A stretch of 64,000 bases of DNA from Clostridia bacterium (lineage in GTDB: Bacteria > Bacillota > Clostridia > TANB77 > UBA1234). Positions within the stretch are counted from its first letter, which is position 1, and each line of letters opens with the position of its first letter. The stretch spans positions 1-64,000 of the forward strand of contig JAFYBZ010000022.1 in NCBI GenBank assembly GCA_017539905.1, read 5' to 3'. The position numbers and the translations under genes are program-made. The notes beneath the pieces are model-generated. The model ran no database searches and was not told the origin of the DNA. It saw only the letters and a program-made list of their open reading frames with translations. Of the stretch, positions 8,497 to 16,627 are shown in pieces.

Positions 8497-9909
8497 ATGA
8501 AAATTATATTTGTTTCAAGTGAGTGTACCCCATATTCGAAGACAGGTGGTCTTGCTGATGTAGCAGGTTCACTTCCAAAAGAATTACTTAAAATGGGTCA
8601 TGATGTTTTAGTCATTACTCCTAGATACAAAGAAATTAGACAAAATCTAGAATATGTTCAAGACTTTAAAGTTAATATGCATGGTAAGAGCATGGATGCA
8701 ATTATTAGAAGGCATGTCCAAAAGATAAACAATAGAGAATTAGTTACTTTGTTTATTGATAATGCATATTACTTTGATAGAGATGGTATGTATTGCCATA
8801 GTGATGAAGCGGAGAGATTTGCATTCTTTGATAAAGCAGCTTCTAAAATTATAGATTTTGAACATCCAGATATCATTCATTTGAATGACTGGCAAACTGG
8901 ACCTATAGCAGTTCTAGTTAGAGATGTGTATAAGAATTATTCTTCTAGAATTGTCTATACGATTCACAATATGGAATACAATGGTCAATTTAGCAAATCT
9001 GCACTTACTCACTTTGACTTAGATCCAGAAATATACTTTACAATAGATAAACTAGAATTCTATGGAGATTTTAGTTTTTCAAAAGCTGGTATCTTGTATT
9101 CGGATGTTATTACTACAGTTAGTCCAACATATGCTACTGAAATACAAACTCCTGAATATGGATTTGGATATGAAGGCTTATTAGGACAAAAAGCACAACA
9201 AAACAAACTTTTTGGAATTATAAATGGTATTGACTACGATGAGTATAATCCTGAAAAAGATGAATCAATATTCAGAAAGTATACTGCAGATTCTTTAGAT
9301 AACAAAAAAGCAAATAAACCAATGCTTCAAGAAATGCTAGGACTTCCTGTTAAAGATGTTCCTATGATTTCTGTTATATCTAGAGTTGTACAACATAAAG
9401 GATATGATATTTTAATAGAAAGCCTAAAAACTCTATTAGAAAAAGATATTCAATTTGTACAATTAGGTATTGGTGATAGTCATTATATAAATAGATTTTA
9501 TATGTTAAAGGAAAGATTTGGTGACAAGATTTCTATCAATAATGTATTTGACGAATCTCTTGCTAAGAAGATTTATGCAGCATCAGATATGTTTATGATT
9601 CCTTCTAGTTTTGAACCATGTGGATTGTCACAGCTTATTTCTTTTAGATATGGTACAATTCCAATAGCTAGAAAAACTGGTGGATTAAATGACACAGTAA
9701 TAGGATTTTTAGGAAATAGAGAAAGCGGAAATGGTTTTACTTTCTTTAATAGTAGTAAAGATGATTTAACTGCTGTTACAAATTTAGCTTTAAGAGAGTT
9801 TGAAAATAAAGAAGTATGGCAGATGCTTCAAAAGAGAGTAATGAATTTAGATTATTCTTGGGCAAAATCTGCAAAACAATATGAGGAAATTTATAAAAGA
9901 GTATTATAA
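8497..9909 (+). CDS. glgA: Glycogen synthase (ADP-glucose type)
   Basis: GT5 glycosyltransferase that extends alpha-1,4-glucan chains from ADP-glucose, 470 aa, full length. The ADP-glucose-binding KTGGLADV motif lies at residues about 15-22. HLNDWQTGP, VSPTYATEI and the C-terminal SSFEPCGLSQL block (catalytic E and nucleotide binding) are present. RBS AAGGGAG lies before ATG 8497. glgC, glgD, glgB and glgP are not adjacent, so glgA stands alone here. A GH15 glucan hydrolase lies at 34 kb. Confidence 0.95.
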   Translation: MKIIFVSSECTPYSKTGGLADVAGSLPKELLKMGHDVLVITPRYKEIRQNLEYVQDFKVNMHGKSMDAIIRRHVQKINNRELVTLFIDNAYYFDRDGMYCHSDEAERFAFFDKAASKIIDFEHPDIIHLNDWQTGPIAVLVRDVYKNYSSRIVYTIHNMEYNGQFSKSALTHFDLDPEIYFTIDKLEFYGDFSFSKAGILYSDVITTVSPTYATEIQTPEYGFGYEGLLGQKAQQNKLFGIINGIDYDEYNPEKDESIFRKYTADSLDNKKANKPMLQEMLGLPVKDVPMISVISRVVQHKGYDILIESLKTLLEKDIQFVQLGIGDSHYINRFYMLKERFGDKISINNVFDESLAKKIYAASDMFMIPSSFEPCGLSQLISFRYGTIPIARKTGGLNDTVIGFLGNRESGNGFTFFNSSKDDLTAVTNLALREFENKEVWQMLQKRVMNLDYSWAKSAKQYEEIYKRVL

Positions 9910-9942
9910 AAATCATTGTAGTGATTACAAGGAGGAAATAAA

Positions 9943-10668
9943 ATGGGAATGGTTAGACTTCAGAAATATTTGGCAGAGTGTGGATTAGGATCTAGAAGAA
10001 AGTGCGAAGAGTTTATTGGTACTGGACTTGTTAAAGTGAACGGTGATATAGTAACAGAGCTTGGAACAAAAGTAGATCCATTGGTTGATAAGATTGAATT
10101 TAAAGATGCTATTATCAATTTGAAACCACAAAAGAAAGTATATTTGATGCTTAACAAGCCAATTGGATATGTTACTACTGTAAGTGATGAAAAAAATAGA
10201 AGCACAGTAATGGATTTACTAAAAGGTATAAATGAGCGTATCGTACCAGTTGGAAGATTAGATATGTATACATCTGGTTTATTACTTTTTTCAAATGATG
10301 GAGACTTTATTAATAAAGTAACTCATCCTAGTCATGAGATAGCTAAGACTTATGTGGTAAAGACTAGAGGAATACCTTCAGAAGAAGATTTAGAAAAGCT
10401 TAGAAGCGGAGTTAGAATAGATGACTATGTTACATCTCCTGCAAAAGTTGAAGTATTGCTAAGAGATAATACTAATAACGTGGCTAGACTAAAGATCGAA
10501 ATACACGAAGGAAGAAATAGAGAAGTACGTAAGATGGTTGAAAGCGTGGGCTTATCGACAATAGCATTGCGTAGAGAAGCAATAGGCAATTTGACGCTAG
10601 AAGGCGTGGAGCGTGGTAAATGGCGTTACTTGACTTCAGACGAGGTAAAGCAACTAATAGAAGATTAA
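9943..10668 (+). CDS. rluB: RsuA/RluB-family pseudouridine synthase
   Basis: Makes pseudouridine in rRNA, 241 aa. An N-terminal S4 domain (RLQKYLAECGLGSRRKCEE, residues about 5-23) is followed by the catalytic domain with LNKPIGYVTT and PVGRLDMYTSGLLL, where the aspartate is the nucleophile. HEGRNREVRKM is the usual C-terminal block. ATG 9943 has AAGGAGG at good spacing. Its stop codon lies in the A run of a terminator that serves the convergent tRNA-Cys gene. RluB versus RsuA specificity is inferred from family similarity only. Confidence 0.92.
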   Translation: MGMVRLQKYLAECGLGSRRKCEEFIGTGLVKVNGDIVTELGTKVDPLVDKIEFKDAIINLKPQKKVYLMLNKPIGYVTTVSDEKNRSTVMDLLKGINERIVPVGRLDMYTSGLLLFSNDGDFINKVTHPSHEIAKTYVVKTRGIPSEEDLEKLRSGVRIDDYVTSPAKVEVLLRDNTNNVARLKIEIHEGRNREVRKMVESVGLSTIALRREAIGNLTLEGVERGKWRYLTSDEVKQLIED

Positions 10669-10690
10669 AAAAGACGACCAAAAGGTCATC
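10666..10690 (-). terminator. Terminator for tRNA-Cys
   Basis: On the minus strand the stem GATGACC / GGTCGTC with loop TTTT is followed by TTTTTT. It overlaps the rluB stop codon. Confidence 0.85.
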
Positions 10691-10695
10691 TATGT

Positions 10696-10769
10696 TGGAG
10701 GCGCCACCCAGATTTGAACTGGGGATAAAGCTTTTGCAGAGCTCTGCCTTACCACTTGGCCATGGCGCC
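10696..10769 (-). tRNA. tRNA-Cys (anticodon GCA)
   Basis: The minus strand folds as a complete cloverleaf of 74 nt including an encoded CCA (10696-10698). The acceptor stem is GGCGCCA / TGGCGCC with discriminator U73. The anticodon loop is CTGCAAA, giving anticodon GCA. The T arm is CCCAG-TTCAAAT-CTGGG. It is a single-gene unit with its own promoter (10788-10816) and terminator (10666-10690), convergent with rluB. Confidence 0.97.
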
Positions 10770-10787
10770 AACTATGAAACTTAGTAC

Positions 10788-10816
10788 ATTCTACTACAAA
10801 AGCTTAAAAATGTCAA
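10788..10816 (-). promoter_or_regulatory. tRNA-Cys promoter
   Basis: On the minus strand: perfect -35 TTGACA (10811-10816), 17-bp spacer and -10 TAGAAT (10788-10793), placing the start about 10 bases before the mature tRNA. Confidence 0.9.
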
Positions 10817-10820
10817 CACA

Positions 10821-10896
10821 GAGCATTTCGCAAGGAATGAGTGTGGTTTTGTACGTTTATGTACAAAATCCACCGAATTCACTTAGAAATGCGAGC
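10821..10896. repeat. Palindromic repeat, family R1, copy 1
   Basis: An imperfect hairpin whose arms include GTGGTTTTGTAC and GTACAAAATCCAC around a short loop, with outer GCATTTC / GAAATGC pairing. A second copy with the same core GAGTGTGGTTTTGT and ACAAAATCCACCGA lies at 62859-62927 between sufS and sufU. Confidence 0.8.
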
Positions 10897-10932
10897 AATT
10901 GTCACTTGTTTAATCAATAAGGAGGTATTAAA

Positions 10933-12576
10933 TTGATTAAAGTAGTATACCAGGGAAAAGAGTATAAACTTGAGGAGGAAATGACCGTTCTTCAGTTTAT
11001 CAAAAAGCATTTAAAGATAAATGATATTAATATCATTGCTTGTAAATTATTTAATGAGGTTAAATCACTAAATCATATTATTGATCGTGATTGTAAGCTT
11101 GAATTATTAGATACATCTTCACATGATGGAAATAGAATATATGTTAGAGGTCTTACATTTGTATTGATTAAGGCTTTTGAAGAATTACATCCAGGTAAGA
11201 AATTCTATGTTAATTACTCATTAGGTCATTCTTTGTTCTGCGAGGCACAGGACTTTAAGTTCAAACAAAAAGACATAGATGAATTAAAAGAAAGAATGGA
11301 ACAAATTGTTAAGAAGAATATTCCATTCGAAAAGAAAATTGTTACATTAGAAGAAGCTATGGAATTATACAAAAAGTCTGGTAGAGAAGATAAAAGAGGC
11401 CTTTTGGAAACTCGTATGAAGACACATGTTTCAATGTACTACTGTGGAAAAACTTTCAATTACTTCTATGGTGTAATGCCAGTTTCAACTAAGTATCTTA
11501 AAGTATTTGATCTTCAAAAATATGATGATGGACTTTTATTGATTTATCCAAGAAGATTTAATCCAGGTCATATTGATAAATTGCAAAAGACCAAAAAGCT
11601 TTATTCTACTTTTGAAGAATATGATAGTATTCACAAAATTCTTGGAATTGAGACTATTGCTGGGCTAAATAGATATATTAGAGAAGGCAAAGATGGCGAA
11701 TTAATTAGGATTTCAGAGGCTCTTCAAGAGAAAAAGATTGCTCAAATTGCTGATATGATTGTTTCTGACAAAAAGAAAAAGATTGTATTAATTGCAGGTC
11801 CATCAAGTTCAGGCAAAACAACTTTTGCACAAAGACTTGGTATCCAACTTAGAGTAAATGGAATCAGAGCAGTTACTTTGTCTATGGATAATTACTTTGT
11901 AGAGCGCAAAAATACACCATTGGATGAAAACGGAAAGCCTGATTTTGAGTGCCTTGAAGCAGTTGATGTTAAGCTTTTTAACCAACAACTTAAGGATTTG
12001 CTTGCTGGTAAAGAAGTTAAGCTACCAACATTTGATTTTACTGATGGAACAAGAAAGTATTTAGGAAATACAGAAAAGCTTGGAAAGAATGAAGTAATTG
12101 TAATTGAAGGAATTCATGGATTAAATGAGAAATTGACAAAAGAAATTCCAAGAGAAAATAAATTCAAGATTTATATAAGTGCTCTTACAACACTTAATAT
12201 AGATGATTGCAATAGAGTTACAACTACTGATACAAGACTTATTAGAAGAATGGTTAGAGATAGCAGGTTTAGATCTCATAGTCCTCAAAAGACAATAGCT
12301 ATGTGGGAGTCAGTTAGACGTGGTGAAGAAAAATACATATTCCCATATCAAGAAGATGCTGATGTTATGTTTAACTCATCACTAGTTTATGAGTTATCTG
12401 CTCTAAAGCTTTATGTAGAGCCACTTTTGGCATCTGTTGATTACAATTCAAACGAATTTTCAGAAGCTAAGAGATTATATGAGTTCTTAAGCTACTTTGT
12501 ACCAATAGATCCAAGACAAATCCCTAATAATTCAATTATTCGTGAATTTATAGGTGATGGAGTATTTTATAGATAG
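10933..12576 (+). CDS. TGS-domain nucleoside (uridine-type) kinase
   Basis: A 547-aa fusion known from Clostridia. An N-terminal TGS domain and threonyl-tRNA-synthetase-like editing-fold region (residues about 1-270) is joined to a uridine kinase/phosphoribulokinase domain with P-loop AGPSSSGKTTFAQR near residue 290, then MDNYFVERKNTP and VIEGIHGLN. It probably phosphorylates a nucleoside such as uridine; the role of the TGS part is unknown. The start TTG 10933 has GGAGGT 6 bases upstream. The next gene follows after 11 bases. Confidence 0.88.
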   Translation: MIKVVYQGKEYKLEEEMTVLQFIKKHLKINDINIIACKLFNEVKSLNHIIDRDCKLELLDTSSHDGNRIYVRGLTFVLIKAFEELHPGKKFYVNYSLGHSLFCEAQDFKFKQKDIDELKERMEQIVKKNIPFEKKIVTLEEAMELYKKSGREDKRGLLETRMKTHVSMYYCGKTFNYFYGVMPVSTKYLKVFDLQKYDDGLLLIYPRRFNPGHIDKLQKTKKLYSTFEEYDSIHKILGIETIAGLNRYIREGKDGELIRISEALQEKKIAQIADMIVSDKKKKIVLIAGPSSSGKTTFAQRLGIQLRVNGIRAVTLSMDNYFVERKNTPLDENGKPDFECLEAVDVKLFNQQLKDLLAGKEVKLPTFDFTDGTRKYLGNTEKLGKNEVIVIEGIHGLNEKLTKEIPRENKFKIYISALTTLNIDDCNRVTTTDTRLIRRMVRDSRFRSHSPQKTIAMWESVRRGEEKYIFPYQEDADVMFNSSLVYELSALKLYVEPLLASVDYNSNEFSEAKRLYEFLSYFVPIDPRQIPNNSIIREFIGDGVFYR

Positions 12577-12587
12577 GTTGAGTGAAT

Positions 12588-12897
12588 TTGAAAGTTTTTA
12601 ATGAAATAGACGAAGAATTTATATGTGAACACTGTGGTAAAAAAGTGCCTAAACTTGGGTATTCAAGCCGTAATCACTGCAATCATTGCTTATATTCTAA
12701 GCATGTGGATGTTAATCCTCGGCGATAGAATGGAAGATTGTCATGGGTTACTTGTGCCCATAGGAGTTGAAATAAGCTCTAAAAAAGGCTATGTAATCGT
12801 ATATAAGTGTGAAAAATGTGGGCAAATTCGAAAGAATATATCGGCAAGAGATGATAATATGTCTGCAATTATAAAATTAAGTGCAAATCCGCTTTAA
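12588..12897 (+). CDS. RNHCP-domain zinc protein, read through a +1 frameshift at CGG
   Basis: Frame 1 from TTG 12588 encodes 44 residues with FICEHCGKKVPKLG and SRNHCNHCLYSKHVDVNP, then CGG CGA TAG. Skipping the C at 12720 continues as GDRMEDCHGLL...YKCEKCGQIRKN to TAA 12895-12897, giving 102 aa that match the RNHCP family (named after its RNHCP motif), including the conserved NPGDR junction and paired CxxC zinc ligands. Without the shift only 46 residues are made. The function of the family is unknown; zinc binding is inferred. The TTG start is chosen from family length and has a weak RBS. Either a pseudogene by one extra base or a recoded gene; see the CGG finding. Confidence 0.85.
12720..12723 (+). 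other. Candidate +1 frameshift site CCT-CGG-C (codon 45 of the RNHCP gene)
   Basis: The zero-frame CGG at 12720-12722 must be read as C plus GGC (Gly) to keep the conserved NPGDR motif. The stop TAG lies two codons later in frame zero. Confidence 0.75.
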
Positions 12898-12903
12898 TAT
12901 AAG

Positions 12904-12932
12904 TTGACTTGAAGCTCAAAAAGTGTTGTAAT
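12904..12932 (+). promoter_or_regulatory. Promoter of the cdaA cluster
   Basis: TTGACT (12904-12909), 17-bp spacer, TGTAAT (12927-12932), about 70 bases before the small membrane gene. Confidence 0.65.
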
Positions 12933-13002
12933 ATATGGTGGCGGAGAATTAAGTCGCTATTTTGAGTTTATAATTTATTGTTTACATATAGGAGGTTTTA
13001 AA

Positions 13003-13101
13003 ATGAGTGCAAAACAAAAAAAGATAGCTAGAATTGTATGTATTATTCTTATAGCAATGTTTGTTGTGCCTACAATTATTTCAGCATTTTATCGTGGATA
13101 A
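13003..13101 (+). CDS. 32-aa single-pass membrane peptide
   Basis: The short ORF begins MSAKQKKIARIVCII and has a basic head followed by one hydrophobic helix ending FYRG. A strong RBS (AGGAGG) lies 8 bases before ATG 13003, and a promoter lies at 12904-12932. The size and layout resemble the Prli42-type miniproteins of Firmicutes, but the similarity is only in general architecture. It lies 24 bases before cdaA and is probably co-transcribed with it. Confidence 0.75.
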   Translation: MSAKQKKIARIVCIILIAMFVVPTIISAFYRG

Positions 13102-13125
13102 TATATTTTAGAAAAGGGTGCTATT

Positions 13126-14001
13126 ATGGGAAATATTTTTGATGACTTTGTTCAATTAGTTCAAGGTTCAGAACTATCCAATTATTTTGATACATTAATG
13201 GCTTATCCACTTAGAATAGTTTTAGCCATAATAGATTTAATCATTGTTGGTTTTATTTTATTCAAGGTATATAGCATACTTAAAAATACTAGAGCAATAC
13301 AACTAATTAAAGGTATTATAGTATTGTTGATTGCCAATCAACTAAGCGCATGGCTTTCATTAAACATTTTACATTTACTATTAAACACCGTTTTACAATA
13401 TGGTATTTTATTAGTAATTGTGGTGTTCCAACCAGAGCTTAGAAAAGCTTTAGAGCAAGTTGGTAATACTAGTATTAAAAAGTGGTTTGAATTTGATGAA
13501 GATAACAGTGATTTAACATGTGTTACTGAAGTGGTTAAAGCAGCTAAGGCTATGTCAGCTACTAAGACTGGAATGCTTGTTGTTTTTGAGAGACAAACAA
13601 GCCTTGGAGAGATAGCTCATACAGGTGTTGAACTTAATAGTGTTGTATCAGCAGAGTTGTTGATTAATATTTTTGTTAAAGATACACCTCTTCATGATGG
13701 AGCAGTTATTATTAAGAATAACAAGATACAAGCTGCTTCTTGTATTTTGCCACTTACAGATAAAGAATCATTAGATAGAGTGTTTGGAACTCGTCATAGA
13801 GCAGCGATTGGAGTATCTGAAGTTACAGATAGTGTTGTCGTTGTAGTTTCAGAAGAAACTGGATTTATTTCTTTAGCATGTGAAGGTAAGATTTCAAGAA
13901 ATCTTTCACCAGAGCAACTTGAAAAAGAATTATTTACTAGATTAGAAAAAACAAGACAAAGACCTAAAATGCCATTTGCAAAGATTTCAAAAGAAAAATA
14001 A
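13126..14001 (+). CDS. cdaA: Diadenylate cyclase CdaA (membrane DAC)
   Basis: Makes the second messenger c-di-AMP from two ATP, 291 aa. Three N-terminal membrane helices (residues about 20-100) precede the DAC domain with the diagnostic DGAVII (near 191) and RHRAAIG (near 223) motifs. ATG 13126 is preceded by AAAGGG. The usual neighbours cdaR (YbbR repeats) and glmM are absent; a 32-aa membrane peptide precedes it and an unknown membrane-anchored protein follows 14 bases later. The c-di-AMP phosphodiesterase GdpP is encoded at 44.5 kb. Confidence 0.96.
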   Translation: MGNIFDDFVQLVQGSELSNYFDTLMAYPLRIVLAIIDLIIVGFILFKVYSILKNTRAIQLIKGIIVLLIANQLSAWLSLNILHLLLNTVLQYGILLVIVVFQPELRKALEQVGNTSIKKWFEFDEDNSDLTCVTEVVKAAKAMSATKTGMLVVFERQTSLGEIAHTGVELNSVVSAELLINIFVKDTPLHDGAVIIKNNKIQAASCILPLTDKESLDRVFGTRHRAAIGVSEVTDSVVVVVSEETGFISLACEGKISRNLSPEQLEKELFTRLEKTRQRPKMPFAKISKEK

Positions 14002-14015
14002 TTTTGGAGGTACTT

Positions 14016-14561
14016 ATGGATAAAAAGAGAGTACTTATATTAGTAATAGTATTTGTTGTTGTATTACTTGTTACAATTGGGATAATTAAGCTTATTAAGA
14101 ATTCTAGAACTAAATCAGTAAGCGGTGATGTTATTGCTACTTCTGTTTCAGATGAAGAAAGAGTTCTTGAAGAATCAAGAGTAATTATTCAAAACACACC
14201 TGATTTTATGGATAGATCTGGATTTGAGTTAGTTAAATCTGATGATTTACAAGGTGTAGAATATAGTAAGATTTATTCTCAAAGTGTAAGTAAGGCACAA
14301 ATAGATATTAAATATAATGGTAAAGAATATACTTTGTTTTTATCTAAGTCACCTTTGCTTAGTGGCGATGAATCAGAAACAGAAGGCATTTTAATTGCTG
14401 ATATAGAAGCAAGATACCTATTAGGTGCAGATGGTATTAGCCATTATTACTATCAAAAGGGTAGTATGTACTATGAACTATGTGCAGATGAAAAAGGTGA
14501 TTATTCAGAAATTGAGAGTCTAATTAAGGGCTTTGATACAAAGATAGGAGATAACTACTAA
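14016..14561 (+). CDS. Unknown membrane-anchored extracytoplasmic protein
   Basis: 181 aa: one N-terminal transmembrane helix (VLILVIVFVVVLLVTIGII, residues 6-24), then a soluble domain of about 150 residues expected outside the membrane. I do not recognise the family; there is no YbbR repeat, so it is not an obvious CdaR. ATG 14016 with GGAGG at 14006-14010 is chosen over the upstream in-frame TTG 14004, which overlaps that RBS. The 1-base overlap with the next gene and tight spacing after cdaA point to one operon. A partner role for CdaA is possible from position only. Confidence 0.8.
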   Translation: MDKKRVLILVIVFVVVLLVTIGIIKLIKNSRTKSVSGDVIATSVSDEERVLEESRVIIQNTPDFMDRSGFELVKSDDLQGVEYSKIYSQSVSKAQIDIKYNGKEYTLFLSKSPLLSGDESETEGILIADIEARYLLGADGISHYYYQKGSMYYELCADEKGDYSEIESLIKGFDTKIGDNY

Positions 14562-15049
14562 TGAGCATTTTTAAACCCGCAAGAGTTTATGAAGGCGTTT
14601 CTAGCATTAGTTTTGACGATTTAGATAGTTTGAATATAAAAGGAATTATACTAGATATTGATAATACACTTATTGATATGTATAAGAATATTCCGGAAAG
14701 TATTAAGGAATGGGTAAATAAAGCCAAAGAAAAAGGCTATAAATTAATTGTTCTTTCAAATACTAATAGACGTCACAAAATTGAACTAATTAAAGAAGTT
14801 TTTGGAGTTACATGTTTAACTTTTGCTATGAAACCTTTTAAAAGAGGCTTTTTAAAGGCTTGCAAAGAATTAGAATTAAACCCAAATGAAGTTTGTATGG
14901 TTGGTGATCAACTATTTACAGATGTTATTGGAGCAAATAGAGCAAATGTGGTTCCAATATATGTTAAACCTATTAACAAAAAAGAATATTGGTATACTGC
15001 ATGGAAAAGAAATATTGAAAGATCTATTTTAAAACATTATGGTTACTAA
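14561..15049 (+). CDS. yqeG: YqeG family HAD phosphatase
   Basis: 162-aa HAD superfamily IIIA phosphatase. Motif I DIDNTLID (near residue 30), motif II LSNTN, the lysine block KPFKRGF and motif III MVGDQLFTDVIGAN are all present. Related proteins include mitochondrial phosphatidylglycerophosphatase, but the bacterial substrate is not settled. It is coupled to the upstream gene through TAATG (1-base overlap) and closes the cdaA operon at a strong terminator. Confidence 0.92.
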   Translation: MSIFKPARVYEGVSSISFDDLDSLNIKGIILDIDNTLIDMYKNIPESIKEWVNKAKEKGYKLIVLSNTNRRHKIELIKEVFGVTCLTFAMKPFKRGFLKACKELELNPNEVCMVGDQLFTDVIGANRANVVPIYVKPINKKEYWYTAWKRNIERSILKHYGY

Positions 15050-15052
15050 AAT

Positions 15053-15120
15053 AAGGGATTGTCCTAAAATTTTTTAAGAGGCTAATACTCTTGGTTTTAG
15101 GAAAGTCCCTTATATTTTTT
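15053..15120 (+). terminator. Long-stem terminator after yqeG
   Basis: The outer arms AAGGGATTGTCCTAAAA and TTTTAGGAAAGTCCCTT pair with two mismatches, an inner AAGAG / CTCTT pairs as well, and ATATTTTTT follows. Confidence 0.85.
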
Positions 15121-15136
15121 ATAAAGGAAAAGATAA

Positions 15137-15922
15137 ATGATTATTTTAATTTGCTTTATTATTATTTTAATATGTTTTGGAATATCTTTTTTGGCCGGCG
15201 GACTTATAGACAAGTTTTGCAAAGAAGACGAGTTAAAAGAACAATTCTTAAAAGAGAATGAAGAAAAACTAGATCAACTATCTAAAAAAGAAAAGAAAGA
15301 ATTTCTAAAGCAATTGAAGAATATCAAAGAACCATTTAAGTTTAGATTTGATTTTTTAGTGTTTTTAATTCTTAGTATTGTAGAAGTATTACTTTATATA
15401 TTTGTATTCAATAAATCGATTGAACAGTTTATAGTATACTCATTTATTAATTTTATAATCACGATTTGTGCTTTTACAGATGTTAAGAGATGTATTATTC
15501 CAGATGAATTAAACTTGATAGGATTTATAGTTGGCATTATATATGCTTGTATAAAAACTTTCATTAATAGTTCAGAAGGATTTGATTTGATTCTAGGAGG
15601 ATTTGTCGGTTTTGGTATATTTGCACTTATTCTATTGTTTTCTTTAATTGTATTCAGAAAAGAAGGAATGGGTGGCGGAGATATCAAGCTAATGGGCGTT
15701 TTAGGATTATTCTTTGGATTTAAAAGCATTATTCAAATATTTATTCTTTCTTTCTTATTTGCCAGTGTAATAAGTATATTCTTACTTGTTACTAGAATTA
15801 AGAAAAAGACTGATTATATAGCTTTTGGCCCGTTTATTGTTTTAGCCACATATATTACAATGTTTATTTCAGGAGCATATACATATAATCAAATATATAG
15901 ATATATGATGTATAATTTGTAG
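15137..15922 (+). CDS. A24 family prepilin peptidase
   Basis: Membrane aspartic peptidase that cleaves type IV prepilin-like leader peptides, 261 aa with about six hydrophobic segments. The two catalytic aspartates are in FTDVKRCIIPDELN and GMGGGDIKLMG. The N-terminal cytoplasmic loop is charged and lacks the CxxC pairs of bifunctional PilD enzymes, so N-methylation is unlikely. No pilin or secretion genes are adjacent. RBS AAAGGAAAAG precedes ATG 15137. The M24 peptidase gene begins 9 bases after it. Confidence 0.88.
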   Translation: MIILICFIIILICFGISFLAGGLIDKFCKEDELKEQFLKENEEKLDQLSKKEKKEFLKQLKNIKEPFKFRFDFLVFLILSIVEVLLYIFVFNKSIEQFIVYSFINFIITICAFTDVKRCIIPDELNLIGFIVGIIYACIKTFINSSEGFDLILGGFVGFGIFALILLFSLIVFRKEGMGGGDIKLMGVLGLFFGFKSIIQIFILSFLFASVISIFLLVTRIKKKTDYIAFGPFIVLATYITMFISGAYTYNQIYRYMMYNL

Positions 15923-15931
15923 GAGATTAGT

Positions 15932-16616
15932 ATGATTTATTCTAATGAAGAAATTGAAAAATTAATAGCTTCATCTAAATTAGCCAATGATTGTTATGAA
16001 TATATATGTAATGAGATTAAGGTGGGCATGACAGAAAAAGAAGTAGCGTCTTTGATTGATAATTACTTTTTATCACATGGTGCGTCACGGAGTATCATTT
16101 GATACTATTGTGGGTAGTGGCCCCAACTCATCAATTATTCATTCTGAACCATCGGATAGAGTTATTGAGCAAGGTGATGTTGTTCAGTTAGATTTTGGAT
16201 GTATTTTAGATGGTTTTTGTTCTGATTGCTCAAGAGTTCTTTTTATGGGCAATGTAGACGAAGAATTTAAAAAGATATATGATATAGTATATGAAGCACA
16301 TAAATTTGCTATAGATAATGCTAAAGCAGGTATGAAAGCATCTGAGATTGATGCATTAGCTAGAAATATAGTTAAGCTAAGTGGGTATGATTTTAATCAT
16401 GCTGTTGGACATGCCGTTGGTAAAGAAGTCCATGAAAAACCTGTAATTTCACCTAAAGATGAAACGATTATTGAAAACGGTATGGTTATCACAATAGAGC
16501 CTGCTATATATATAGAAGGAAAATTTGGAATACGTATCGAAGACACATGCTTAATGAAAGACGGCGAACTTGTTTCACTAAATAATACTACTAAAGAAAT
16601 TAGAATTATAGAATAA
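15932..16616 (+). CDS. M24 family aminopeptidase (Xaa-Pro/methionine type), read through a +1 frameshift at CGG
   Basis: Frame 1 from ATG 15932 (RBS AGGAGA) gives 52 residues typical of the M24 start (KVGMTEKEVASLIDNYFLSHGAS), then CGG AGT ATC ATT TGA. Skipping the C at 16088 continues GVSFDTIVGSGPNSS to the end at 16616, giving 227 aa. All metal ligands lie after the shift: the Asp of LDFG, the Asp of SDCSR, the His of HAVGHAVG, and the Glu of TIEPA and RIEDT. The unshifted product has 56 residues and no active site. The size fits the pita-bread fold without the N-terminal creatinase domain. It cannot be told whether it prefers Met or Xaa-Pro. Confidence 0.87.
16088..16091 (+). other. Candidate +1 frameshift site TCA-CGG-A (codon 53 of the M24 peptidase)
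   Basis: The zero-frame CGG must be read as C plus GGA (Gly) to give the family junction HGAS-GVSFDTIV. TGA lies three codons after the CGG in frame zero. Confidence 0.78.
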
Positions 16617-16627
16617 GGAGTAATATT

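Noticed and set aside
10484..10771. Minus-strand open frame across rluB and the tRNA-Cys gene
   Set aside because: It overlaps a perfect tRNA and a conserved gene and has no family similarity.
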